Assembly: GCA_028554755.1 (NCBI GenBank) | Contig: JAPTOF010000016.1 | Span: 9,647,001 to 9,711,000 of the forward strand | Length of the DNA stretch: 64,000 nucleotides | Source: Cordia subcordata | Lineage: Eukaryota > Streptophyta > Magnoliopsida > Boraginales > Cordiaceae | Reading direction: 5' to 3' | Shown: positions 23,583 to 35,458 of the stretch, piece after piece | Numbering within the stretch: the first letter of the stretch is position 1 | Layout: each line of letters opens with the position of its first letter | The notes under the pieces: generated by a model | What the model saw: the letters and a program-made list of their open reading frames with translations, nothing else | The model's database searches: none | Told to the model about the DNA's origin: nothing | Position numbers and translations under genes: made by a program

Positions 23583-24286
23583 TTGTTTCAATTAATCATG
23601 AATGATTCTAATGCCTTATGGTGGTCACTTGTATCCTTTTCCCTACCACCTGAATGTGTTCCCATTGCATGTCACATTTTTGAAAGTCATATGCATCAAA
23701 CTTTCTTTTGCCCCCATGACAATCCCCAACCTAAGGCTAGTGCTAATTTTGACCCCTATAGTCATGCATCATCTCATGCATCTTCATTTAGTAATCATGA
23801 CTATAGGGATGCATATTCTTGATATTGCAATCTATGTGGAAGTCGTGCTCATGATTCTAATACATGCCCTACATTCTACCCTTATCTCTAATTGCATGTA
23901 ATACCCAATGCCCCTAGGAATCATATGCCCATATATGCATCTTCATCCCATTATCATGATTCTAAGGAGCAACGTCATACATTTTCATATTGGGGTCAAG
24001 ATCACTCTTCACTTGGTACACATCCTTGAGAGATCATCCTTCACACCATCTTTTCCCCACCCATCTTGTCTTCCAAGTACTATAATGGTTATGCATATAA
24101 TGTTACCAATCACGAGATTTCCCATTCCAACTCGGTTGAACTCTCTTATTTTAGGTCTCTTACACGTGATGAAAAGATTAATTATCTCTTATCTTTTCTT
24201 CAATCTAACAAAGAAATAATAGATAGATTAATGCAACAAATCGACTATAGAGTTGAGTGCTTTACGAAAGAGATTAAGAGTGAATA
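23583..24286 (+). pseudogene. gag-like remnant with a CCHC zinc knuckle
   Basis: An open frame from 23583 (NALWWSLVSFSLPPECVPIA...) reaches a TGA, then the same frame reads CNLCGSRAHDSNTC (23826-23867), an exact CX2CX4HX4C zinc knuckle as found in retrotransposon gag proteins. After further stops it continues LSYFRSLTRDEKINYLLSFL to 24286. No polymerase domain follows. A decayed gag-only protein of the nested element is the best reading. Confidence 0.6.
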
Positions 24287-24706
24287 GCCCCTTGTTGAGA
24301 ATATTGAGATAGCATTAGATTAGGTTGAAGATATATGAGAGAGGCCTAAAGATAAGAGAAATAGGGGTGAAAAAGATGATGCGATGGAGAGCCAATTTGA
24401 AAAAGAGGTCAATGGAGAGATAACATCATGTAGTGAGGATAAGAATGAGCTTGATGATAGTTTGGTTCTTGATGACTCTTGTGGATATGTTTAGAGGAAA
24501 TAGTAGCTCCTCTTAAGCTTTAGACGCCCTCCATTGAGTCACTTGATCCTATCCTTTCTTCTCACCCCACATTTCCCACACACTTGGAGGTTGAGTCTCA
24601 TGGTCCTAGCACTCATTTGCATTTTGAGTCTATATCTAGGAAGTTTAGTGTGCACACTTCCTTTGAGTATTCTCGTTTGCATGACACGAAATCCCTTTAA
24701 TCTCCC

Positions 24707-25225
24707 TTGTCCCCTCTATGTGTGCCTACCCCTTATAAGAAGCATGATGGTAAGATGACACCTACTAATGACAAATCTATGGATGAATGTGAAAAGACTT
24801 TAGCTAGCGATGGTTTAGAGTCATCCATTAGGGAGAACAAGATATCAATTTTGGATGTTTTAGATGATACGTCTCTTAGAGAAAAGAATCATTGTGTTAA
24901 GGAGAATAAGAACTCTAAGAAGACACCTAAGAAAGAAGTTGGTGTACTTGGAAGATTGATCTATGGATCTTTTTGGATGTTTGATAAATCATTGATGGAA
25001 ATAGAGCCTATTAAGATTGAATCCATCCCTCGTGAGAAGTTAGAACGACCTCGGTTTGATCATGTTATATCTTGTAGAGAAGAAGCGGGTAGTACATCCA
25101 TTTCCCTTATCGTTGATCTTCCTTCTTCAAATGTCATTCCTACTCCTCATTCCCATTCCGTTGAGTCCTCCATCTTGGAGCTCACATTTATGCCTTCTAG
25201 TTTACAACATTTTCATCTAGGGTAA
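24707..25225 (+). CDS. hypothetical protein of the nested retroelement, 172 codons
   Basis: The longest intact frame in the element's interior. It is charged and Ser/Lys-rich (SIRENKISILDVLDDTSL, KKTPKKEVGVLGRLIYGSFW). No recognised domain. Its position, downstream of the zinc knuckle and upstream of the polypurine tract, suggests the remains of an element-specific ORF. Confidence 0.35.
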   Translation: MSPLCVPTPYKKHDGKMTPTNDKSMDECEKTLASDGLESSIRENKISILDVLDDTSLREKNHCVKENKNSKKTPKKEVGVLGRLIYGSFWMFDKSLMEIEPIKIESIPREKLERPRFDHVISCREEAGSTSISLIVDLPSSNVIPTPHSHSVESSILELTFMPSSLQHFHLG

Positions 25226-26995
25226 GATAGCATTTCTCCTGTGCTGTATACATTAGACTTTTCTTTGGCATATGGGAAGGGCGTGTTCCTAGCCGTTGAT
25301 CATGAAAAGAAGGCCATATGATGGTTAGTTAAAGAGCAAGTGGGGCATGATCTTCCATGTTTATACATGACACCATTCACACTTACATACACATTCTTAT
25401 TTGATGTTTCGGGGTGGGATATTGAAAAGGGGTGCATTGTGTATTCATTGCCCCATTATATGAAGCACGACCCATTTCTATCTACTGTCTATGCTTGGTT
25501 GAAAATCTAGCAATTTGTGCTTCACAATTTTAAACACAGTTTGCTATAACATTAGCACCTGGCTAGAGGCGTTAAATCTAGTGCTACTAGGAGGCACTCT
25601 AGACATGTTTATATTCCATTTGCTTTCGTTATTTTCCATTTCTTTTATTTGATTTTAGTATCATCATTCTTTGATTTTCATTTGCTTTTTGTTCATTTTT
25701 TTAAAAAATTTTTCACCCTCTCAAGTGTTGATCTTCACTTCTATCATTTCCCATTCTTCATACACCTTATTTATTATTAGATGATACCAATGCAAGCTCG
25801 CATGGCAAATGCTACTAATTTGGTGCTTTATGACTATTCGTCATTTATTAAGATACAAGGTTAGTAGACAGATTACTGATCATTGGCATCAAAAGAGCTT
25901 CAAAGGAACGTAAGGTCGTACCTATCTTTTCTCAACTTGGCCCCTTTATCTACCCTTTCCCTACAATCCTTGCTTGCTTTCTGTTGCTTATTTGCTTGTT
26001 GGATAATCTTGTTTTATTTACTTGAGGACAAGCAAAGTTTAGGTTTGGAGATGTGGGAGTTTGGTTTTATTGATATATATATAATGATTAAGGTACTAGA
26101 GTAGATGTGTATTATGTGTTCAAATAGTAAAAACTTTTCGATTTTTATGCAAATAGAGTCATCTATCTTTTGTTGATTGGAGTGTTGGCTCTTGTGATTG
26201 ATTTAATTGATTGGTGGAGATAGGGTTGTATTATGGGGAGTGAATGAAGTGGAAGGAGAGCCGAGACTTGAAGGAGACGCCTTTGAAAGTTATGGGGAGT
26301 GACTGCCTCTAAGAATGCACCATGTAGCTACCTCATGGCCTGGTTAGAAGAAGTGTTGAAAAAGAGGTTTTGACATGAGTGCCCCTTCCTTGATTGGTTC
26401 TTTTCCATGTACCTTAGCCTTTCTTTTTCTTTTATTTGCTTATGTTACGTATTGATGAAAAAAATCTAAAAAAATGGAAAAAGACAAAAAGTTTGAAAAA
26501 GCCACAAGAAAATGACAAAAAAAAAATGCAAAAAAACCAAAAGGCAATAAAAATATGAAAAAATGAAGTTCATTGAATAAGTGCCCAAGTGACACAATGT
26601 TAACTTATGTGTTGTGAATAAGGCTTTTTCGTCATTGATGAGCCATTGTGTCTGTATATTCTTCCTTCTCTTTATCTTTGAGGCTTTGTGCATGTTGGGG
26701 TGGTCATGTTAGTAGAGGGGGCACAAAGTATCAACATCCTATATGCGTGTGTTATAATCTCGGACTTGCAGTGGTATGGCTACTAGGGAACTTCTCGGAG
26801 TCACAAGACCCCTTGTAAGTAAGGTGAGAACCCAAAAAGGCTCAGGGACTCCTCTATGAAAGGAACAAGTCCTTTATACTCCTTAGACTCTCCTTGATAG
26901 CAAATCAATCCTTTAGGCAACCCTCTTTACCAACTTTGAGATAGACTTAGGTTTGGGCTTACTTAAGGACAAACAAGGAGAAGATTTAGGGGTGT

Positions 26996-28991
26996 TGATG
27001 TGCTAGTTTTGTGTGTGATTATGAATTATACGTATATACTTGTTTTGAGGTGTTTTGTGCTGTATTTGGTATATTAATATAGTATTTAGGTTATATTTGT
27101 GCACATTAGGGTTTACATATTCATAGTTGATCTTAGAACTTAAATACTATACTAATACGTGTTTATTAGTTGTTTTAGGTGAGATTTAGGAAGATAATTA
27201 GAGGTTGTTTGAGGGTGCTTAAAGTGTGGAACAAAGCCAAGGGTGTTTCGGACATAAAGGAATGAAGAAAAGTGCATTTGGAAGTGGCAGGGTGAATGAA
27301 GGAGTAACCGAGGCGAAACTGAGTGCAATGGGAGCCAAATTCAGAGCTTGCAGCAAAAGAAGGACTTGGACAAAGTTTGGACATGTTTTAGGGTACAAAA
27401 GATGGCTTCGGAGATCCCTGGAAGTGGTACAAAGTCGTAGAAAAAAATGTTGCGCGAATCGGAGCCAAAACGAACAAGATACAAACATTTTACTATCAAG
27501 ACTGATTGACCTCATATCAAGGCCAGTCAACTAGCTTGGTCAACCAGAAAGATTATAATCTTGGCTGATTTAGGCCGGTCAACCAAGCCCCAAGGCCGGT
27601 CGACCGGCTAGGTCCCCGGCCCTGCGCATTAACAGCTCTATTTAAGCCATTTTTCATTTAACTCTAGGAATCAAGGATCCAAAATGATCAAACACTAGGA
27701 TTTGGGCATAGTTTGTGGATTGTAAAGCTTGGCTATAGATAGAGGGGTATCTTTCTTTTATTCTAAGTCTAATTATATATGATTAGAGCTATATAGGGTG
27801 ATTATATCTTGTATTTATGGATTTATTACTAACTTTTATTAATAGGAACTTGATGGGTTTATGTATATATGCTTTATGCTTAAGGTTTCAAAGGCTATTT
27901 TACGTACATGTTTATGTGTTTGTTGAAATGCCTCAATGAAATTGCATATGTATATTGAAGTCTATTATGCTATTACCCATCTCTAAATTATTATGCTAGC
28001 ATATCTATGTGTTTGTGTCGTGATTACGTGAAGTGGATATGCTTATATACATATTTATGTGTGAGTTTGCATACTTAATAGCGTAAATAGCTTCTATTGC
28101 ATACTTGTTGGTTGCTATTGCTTAAATTGGTGTAATCTAAGCATGTCTATGATTTTAGTAGTAGAATATACCAGTGTATTCTCGAATGGCATGCCCTAGA
28201 TGTGTTTTCTTTGTGCTTTAATGTCAATCTCCGTTATTGTGATGCAATCAATAGTGCACAGCTAGTAACTAGCCCAGGTCAAGTCTCCTTTGGCTTTAAA
28301 TCTAGTCAATAGGAGTCTGGATAGGTTTAGTTGACCTTAGTTCACTTAGGAAGACTAGTTAGTCCACCCTAACGCCCTAGGTTCATAAGGACCACGCATA
28401 CTGCTAAGTGAGGCGAAGCTTAGGGACGGACTCGTACCGAGTCCTAGGGTTAGATTGAGGAACTAATTAGAGGACTAAGTGCTAGGGTTGGATTGATCTA
28501 AACTCACCTAGAACCTTATTAGCCAATCCTAATTCCTACTTCATAAAGACCATGCTGTATTGCTAGGCATCGCTACCTAGGGACGGACCCGCACTGAGGC
28601 TTAGGGTACCAATTAGGAGGCTAATTAGAAGTCTAGATTAGAGCACTTTGTTTAATCCATCAAGCAACCCTAGCAAGACATAGTAATCACCCATAAACAA
28701 GACGTAATCACCTTAGTCCCCGTTTCCATGTGTTTGACTCCCTTAGATCGCTTGATTCTCCCATCACATAAACTCACACACCATATTTTATTTTCTTGTT
28801 TGGATTTGATTTATCTTTCCCGAGCTCCCTTCAAACCAAAAAGCCCAAAAATATCATAGTCAAGATGCACTTAGATTAGGACACCTTAGACGTTAGGGCT
28901 CCTTGTAGATTTGACCCTACACTTGCACACACCGTACTACACATGACCCGTGCGATTGCAGGCTTAGGCTTGTGCTCACGATCAGCGATCA
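26996..28991 (+). repeat. 3' LTR of the nested element (full length)
   Basis: 1,996 bp, TG...CA. Contains the part missing from the 5' LTR, including tracts with GGTCAACCAG and GGCCGGTCGACCGG near 27540-27610. Confidence 0.85.
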
Positions 28992-29659
28992 ACAATCATG
29001 CATAAGTAACAAATACAAGTATTGTATTTATTAATGACATATGGTTATTATATGCAACTCTTTAATGCAATAATAGATATACATATATACATATATATAC
29101 ACACACACACACACATATACATATATATACAAACATATATACAGAAATATATACACACATATATACAGATACATATATACACACACATATATATATACAC
29201 ACATACACACACACACATATATACATATATATAAACATGCATACACACACACACATACACACACACATATATATATATATGTATATATAATATACATGAG
29301 ATATAAGGTTAAATATGTAAGTGGAAGAATACATAACTTTCCACTAAGAAGAAAAACAAGAGAGAAAAAGAACAAACTTTATATTCTTCTAAAGAATTCG
29401 CTAGCATTATAGTTTTAGGAAGAAGAAGACTTGATTTTGGAGCTTCGTATGAACTAACTAGGACTTCGACAATTGTGGAAAAGAAAGTCTACAACACTTC
29501 ACCCAAACTTGGAAAAGGTATCCATTTCTTCCTTTGTTCTTTAGTTTTTTTTTTTTTTTGTTGCATGTAACATCAAGTATTTTGAGATTTTATTAGCTTA
29601 AATTTTTTATATTCCGCTACTAGTATCTCTGATTTTTGGTTCACCCAATTTCTCCTTCA
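28992..29659 (+). repeat. Copia 3' LTR, right part, with expanded microsatellite
   Basis: Aligns with 16240-16692 of the 5' LTR. The TA/CA tract that is about 45 bp in the 5' LTR (16325-16365) is about 210 bp here (29079-29290). Confidence 0.88.
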
Positions 29660-29875
29660 CTCAATGTAAACCAAACGCTCAACCTTCATTTCATATTAAA
29701 TGCAAGCCATCTATTATATTCAAACATTAAATGCAAAGTAAAACTCCACTTAACTTCAAGAATTTGCAGGCTTTATATGCCAAAAAGCTTCTACTTACAT
29801 GTATACATACATACATATATGCATACACACACACACACAAATACGCACACACACACATATATATATGTATGTATG

Positions 29876-29912
<37 letters not shown>

Positions 29913-30650
29913 TGCAAGTTAACAACTTATTCATAGTAATAAATGCAACACAACAACTCATCCTATCTTCAAAATCTTCGCAGAAATTAGGTTTGAAAAG
30001 CATATAACTTTATGCATATGTAAACTTCTAGTCTTTTCAAGACATGCAATTCAAATACTTATCATGTAAACTTATGAACTTAGCTTAAAAACACTTTTAC
30101 TGCAGAAATAAGATAGATATACACCATGTACATTCATGTTCTTATGCTAATATACGCATATATTTATGTACTCGATATAAAAGGCCATGTGGGTCGTGCT
30201 TAAGCTTATTTACATTAATTTTTTTTTGTAGGAAATGTGAGGAAACACATACATATACCTAATACAAACATAGTCATATAGGAGACACACTAGGTTAAGC
30301 CAAAATCTTTTGAAAAAATCTGTAGAGAATAAATGTAATTCTACATATGAAGTTATTCTACAAACAAACACATTAAGAGGAAAAGATGATCTATTATGCA
30401 TGAAATGCAAAGAGTACTTTGAGCTCATAATTTAGACTATCTTCAAATATCAATTTGACAAGTTAAGTCCATTAAAACCTTCAAAGAGTCCTTCCGAGCA
30501 TTCTAAGCTACAAAGTCTTTATTTGGCTCCATGTCTTGTAATTGATCATCAAGCTAGCAAAATATACTCAGGGAAACCCATTTATGACATCAATAAAACA
30601 TAATTGTAGTAATAATTCCAATAGCACCCTATTGCAAGGCTAAAGGTTTA
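29660..30650. repeat. dispersed repeat R1, copy 2, right part
   Basis: Continues the R1 copy interrupted at 14602; blocks AACATTAAATGCA, GAGCTCATAA and ATGACATCAATAAAA match 10060-10710 in order. A CA/TA microsatellite lies at 29805-29912. The right boundary with the LINE is approximate. Confidence 0.6.
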
Positions 30651-30654
30651 CAAA

Positions 30655-32030
30655 GCCATCTGTCTCCCTAAACCTTAACTGTTTCCCTATTACAATCCTC
30701 TAACAAGCATGTTTTTCAAGTAGGGATTGTCTAAACACAAGTCCTCGATATACCTAATATGGGCATCTACCTAGGCTAGCGTTCCACAAATCCCCTTGGA
30801 GAAAATAAATGCTCTTAAGTATTTAGGCAGCCAAGGAGTTTGGGCACTTAAAAATTTTTCAAGTTTGCATCACAATGAGTGCAATATTGAAGCTTCTAAT
30901 GTTCCTAAGGCCAAAACCATCCTCAGCCTTGGGATATATGAGAATCTCCCAATTTTTCCAGTGTATACTAGAAAGTCCTTCTTTTTCTAGAAGAAATTTG
31001 CCACCATAGCTGAAATCTCTTTGCAGACTATTTTTGGTGTTAAGATGAGCGACATGCCATAGCTAGGAATAGCTTAAACCACCATTTTAATAATTCCCTC
31101 ATTCAGAGAGGAGCAAGTTTTTCTGGCCTGCCATTTTATTTGCACTATGCTCTTTAATCCAACCAAGAGCCTCAGTCTTAGATCTCCTCTACTCTGCCAG
31201 GAAACCAAGGTATTTGGCAAAATTTACCCCTTTCTTGACCCTAAAAATTTCCTTGATTCCATCTCTGGTACATTTAAAGATAGAGGGGGAAAAGACAATG
31301 ATGGATTTATTGAGGCTTATCTTTTGCCCTATTGCGAAACAATATTTAAAGATGATATCATTCAGCACAAAGGCTTCACGATAATTTGCTTTAAGAAAGT
31401 AGAGCGAATCATTGGCAAAGAGGAAATGGGCAAGCGTAGGGCAAGTAAGGGCCATTTGATGTGATTGACAAGGCCAATCTCCACATGTTTCTGGAAGAGA
31501 CAATTCAACACCTGCAAAAGAATGGAAAAAAAGGAACGGTGAAAGGGGGTCCCCCTACCTGATTTCTCTGCTTGGAATGATCGTATCCAAAGGTAACCCA
31601 TTAAGTAGGATATTATAAGAAACTGATGAGACACAAAGCTCAATCCAGTGCACAAACTTGTTGTCAAATCCAAAATTTGAGAAGGTTTTGATTAAGAAGT
31701 CCTATTCCACCGTATCTACGCTTTTTGCATGTCAAGTTTAAGAGAAGCATAATGGGTTTGAGAGAAGGATTTCCTTTTTCGCATCCAATGTGCAACTTCT
31801 TAAGTGATAATGAGGTTATCCTAGATTGTTCTGTCACGTACAAAAGTTGATTGGATGGGGTCAATGACCATTCCCATGAATGGTTTTAGTCAGTTGACAA
31901 GGACCCTTGAAATGACTTTATAGATGAAGTTAGTGCAACTTACAGGTTTGAAGTCTCCCAACATTTGTCAGTTTTTAGTTTTAGGGACAAGTGCAATGTT
32001 CATTTGATTGATAAACTTGATATATATTGA
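30655..32030 (-). pseudogene. LINE, middle part: reverse transcriptase domain
   Basis: The minus strand, with frameshifts, reads IALVPKTKN, GDFKPVSCTNFIYKVISRVL, PIQSTFVRDRTI, SLKLDMQKA and, further on, LAHFLFANDSLYFLKAN, where the canonical catalytic box is FADDSL. These are successive motifs of a plant LINE reverse transcriptase. FANDSL has Asn for one catalytic Asp, and many stops are present. It continues from 35459-36490 and into 12396-13697. Confidence 0.82.
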
Positions 32031-35000
32031 GAAATTCGAGGTGTTTGGAATAAAGATAAACAAGATTGAGAAAGATATAAAACATGATGGACACAATATT
32101 TTTAACATAGTTTGGCCTTTGGTCTGCGTCCACGAGCAGACAAGAGAATTCCACTATGATAAGAACAAATACAGCACACGGAGAGAGGGCTTAGGCATGA
32201 GGGCCCTCGCCCTCACGCTCTCCTTACCCTCAAGGTCAGTTGCTCTCTATCTTACCTTTCTATTTCTCTGCCTCACCTTAATACAATAGGCGAAGCCCCC
32301 ATTTATAGAGTATAAGAAACAACCAATATGGTAGTTTTACGAATATGGTAACACTACTTATATGATAAGACTAAAGATATGATAGGAGAACAAATAAGGC
32401 AGATCTCAAACCCTAAGGCCTATATTCTTAGAGCTCATTCAGAATACAGGCAAAACCTTACAAATCTTCACCTTGGACCGTATTCGCTCATCATCAGTAA
32501 CCTTGAACTCTTCTTGCTCAAGCTACCAAACTGCCCTACGATAGGCCTGCTGCCTTGCATTGCCATATCTCCGAAGTTCCAAGCCACCCGTTAGAACTTG
32601 CCCCGGCAGTATCTCCTTGGTATCTCGCAATCTCCTCAAGATCGAACCAATATCTGCAATGTTTCGCAGCAATCTAAAAAACTCCTATGAGCGCCTATAT
32701 CATCCTCAACAGCTAATGCTTTCATTACTCCACCTTTTTCTTAGATCTGTGTCTGCAGTATCACCTCACTGAATCTCACTAGAACTAGGATCTCTTCGAC
32801 TCATCCTCTCATCATTCAATGTACTGCCGCATTCATAAGACTCGTCTGTCTCAATCTGTTAAGTCAACCTAATTTAACTACCTCTGGCCATCTCGTAGAG
32901 TACTCTCTGAGCTTCTACAGCAAGCTCCATCTACTCCATGGCACTATAGTTCAAATCAGCTCCAAGATACACCTCACTGTGTACCACCATTTACCGAGTC
33001 ACACGTAGACTGCTTCACTTGCTACCTAACAAAACTCTTGACTTATCTAGCTCCACCTGTTCCTCTATTCCATGATCTGCACTTAGCTACTTTTTCTTAG
33101 TCTCACTTGTGGTCCCACACGTCTTTACTGAAAACCCTTGGAGACTTGTTCTCTGGACATCACAGCAGAAAACCTCGTCCTTCGCACATTGCTCTCTACC
33201 ACCAGCTTACCATCCTCTAAATGAGTAGAGCAACACATCAGCAAGACAAACCACACTGAGAAGTACCTCCAGAAGCTATGGATAGAGATCGTATCACCTA
33301 ATAGCACATCTCAATCTCAAATCTTTGACTCATGGCAACACCGAGAAAGCTCCATCTATCTCTGGAAGAGTTCACACAGAGCTTCCAACTTATGTCCTTC
33401 ATGAGATGCACACCACTCTCAACTCGACACTTTGTTGAAACGTTTACCATCTCATAAGTACCCACCAATCACCTCGTGAGTTTGCATCCGCAAGTGATCA
33501 CTACCTCCAGAAGGAACCCACACGACCGCTCAACCAAACTAGGCCTCAACCAGCTTGCCCAAGACATACACCCACCACACATGAGTCTTAATCTCTTCTT
33601 GGCAACGCAGTATCTACTAGTTCCTCGCAATCAGTCCTTCTCTTACTCGTGGCCCACATGCCACAAGAGCGTAATGTCTCATCACTTCTCGCGATGCAAC
33701 TGCCATGCACGTGATCGTACTTATCCAAGAAGACCAAACAAATGTCCACACATCAATCTCTGCACGTTCGCACCTTCTTAAAAGTCGAAACTATCTTCAT
33801 TCACTCCAAAAACACACGCAAATTCAGACTTAGCACGTCGAAAAACCTTTAGGAACACCCAGACAACTCTGGTCAACACCCGATCAACACAAAACCACGG
33901 TCACAGTTGACAAAACCCTAAAAACACGCACTTCGAAGTCAAATTTCAACCAACAGAGCTCAAAATCGGATTCCACGTGTCAAAAAAACATTGGGGTACA
34001 CCTCGGTCAACTCAATTTGGGTCCAATCAAGCCTTAGTCAAAACGGTCAAATATTCTTAATCAACAAGTCAAACTTTGGTCAAAAGAGCTCACACAGCAA
34101 CCTTGCACGCATGTTGTACCAAATCCATGCCTTATTGATATCCAAACAGGGCCGCTGGTGAACCTGTTTCCTCTACACTAAAAAATATAGGATCAACTTC
34201 TATGCTTGATTTGATCATTATACATCCAACAGTCCTCATCAAAGCAAGCTCACTAGGACACAACAATGCATAAAGCATAGGATCAACACCATTCTTTCTT
34301 CTTCATCAGGCCATAGGAACCCAGCAACCCACATCCAAGGCTAACCCGACCTGACGCCACCTTGTTTTCTGGCCGTCCAACTTCCAATCGAACAACACCA
34401 TCACTGTCACCACCGGCCCAAGACCACTACAAGCCACTCTGATTTGCTCTTGTGCTCATCCGTCACCGTCAATCACCATAGCCCGATGCCGCCGCCTTCA
34501 AGCTCGAAGCCCAGCCAACTCTAGCCACCTCACTCCGCACCAGTGCCGCCACAAGACTCCTTATGATGTCGTGGTTCGAATAAGACCTTCAACCCAAGAT
34601 TTGGTAGCTCAAAAGGCGATATTCCATTAATGACCATTCACAAACTCCAAGTTTTTTTCTCTAGCGATCCCCAGTGTCCTTTCATAGCGCGACAACGAAG
34701 ACTTAACTCACGTTGACACGGGGATTCTTTTGGTGAGAACCGCGTCTTCGATGTGGCCTACTTCTCCCTGGTGATGCAACCTACCAGGGACTATGCTCTT
34801 TGGTGATGATGATGATGTCAATTCCTGCAGTGGTGACATCAGCCCTATAGCAGCAGTTGTTCTTCTCCGTTTCGTTTTTCTTACCAAATTCTCGTCCAAG
34901 TCAAAACAGGTTTTCATTATTTTGTGCAAAAACAACGGAATCAACCATCACAAAACAATGACAAACCTCTACGTGTGTTTTCACCCACGCACCACACTCA

Positions 35001-35457
35001 GTTTTCTAAACCCAACTCTGATACCAGTTTGTTAGGGGGTGTTTGGAGCGAAGATAAACAAGATTGAGAAAGATGTAAAACATGATGAACACAATATTTT
35101 TAACATAGTTCGACTTTCGGTCTACATCCACGGCCAGGCAAGAAAATTTCGCTATAATAAGAACAAATACAACACACGGAGAAAGGGCTCGGGCCTAAGG
35201 GCCCTCGCTCCTCACGCTCTCCTCACCCTCAAGGTCGCTTACTCTCTATCTCACCTTTCTGTTTCTCTATCTCACCCTAATACAATAGGCAAAGCTATTT
35301 ATAGAGTATAAGAAACAACCAATTTGGCAGCATTACGAATATGGTAACACTACACATATGGTAAGACTAGAGATATGGTAGGAGAACAAATAAGGCAAGT
35401 CTCAAACCCTAAGGCCTATATTCCTAGAGCTCATTCAGAATACGGGCCAAACCTTAT
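32031..35457 (-). mobile_element. non-autonomous LTR retrotransposon inserted in the LINE
   Basis: Two direct repeats of about 430 bp (about 32031-32462 and 35030-35457) share GATAAACAAGATTGAGAAAG, ACACAATATTTTTAACATAG, AGGGCCCTCGC and CAAACCCTAAGGCCTATATT. On the minus strand a primer-binding site TGGTATCAGAG (35016-35026) follows the LTR end ...CTAACA, and a polypurine tract AAGGTGAAGATT precedes TGTAAGG (LTR start). The element therefore runs right to left. The 2.55 kb interior has no gag or pol that I can read, so it depends on other elements for mobility. The target duplication is unclear and the left LTR edge is approximate. Confidence 0.85.
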
Positions 35458-35458
35458 A

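Larger units (their letters stand above)
22680..28991 (+). mobile_element. non-autonomous Gypsy-like LTR retrotransposon nested in the Copia 3' LTR
   Basis: Begins and ends TG...CA. The two LTRs share the starts TGATGTGCTAGTTTTGTGTG (22680 and 26996) and the ends GCGATCA (23398 and 28991). Flanks GCAAC (22675-22679) and ACAAT (28992-28996) fit a mutated 5-bp target duplication, and the uninterrupted Copia 5' LTR reads GACAACCATGC there. The tract GATTTAGGGGTG before 26996 is the probable polypurine tract. The 3.6 kb interior has a gag-like zinc knuckle but no protease, reverse transcriptase or integrase that I can find. The Gypsy assignment rests on the LTR and tract style and is tentative. 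Confidence 0.85.
14603..29659 (+). mobile_element. Ty1/Copia LTR retrotransposon (degenerate, carrying a nested insertion)
   Basis: 5' LTR 14603-16692 (TGTTAG...CTTCA); primer-binding site 16695-16705 (TGGTTTCAGAG, one mismatch to initiator tRNA-Met complement); gag-pol remnant about 17600-21260; polypurine tract AAGTGGAAGAT before 21272; 3' LTR 21272-22679 plus 28992-29659. Flanked by CTGAA (14598-14602) and CTCAA (29660-29664), a 5-bp target duplication with one change. The host sequence is repeat R1. The 3' LTR is split by another LTR element (22680-28991), and the 5' LTR carries a MITE (15800-16026). Confidence 0.9.

Noticed and set aside
29022..29375. Several overlapping 70-114 codon frames of Tyr/Ile/Cys/Val/His repeats
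   Set aside because: Translations of the TA/CA microsatellite in the Copia 3' LTR.
29636..30007. Open frame of 123 codons with His-Thr repeats
   Set aside because: Microsatellite within repeat R1, no coding evidence.
33476..33781. 101-codon plus-strand frame in the LTR element interior
   Set aside because: Lies antisense to the element's direction and has no retroelement motif; probably a result of C-rich composition.
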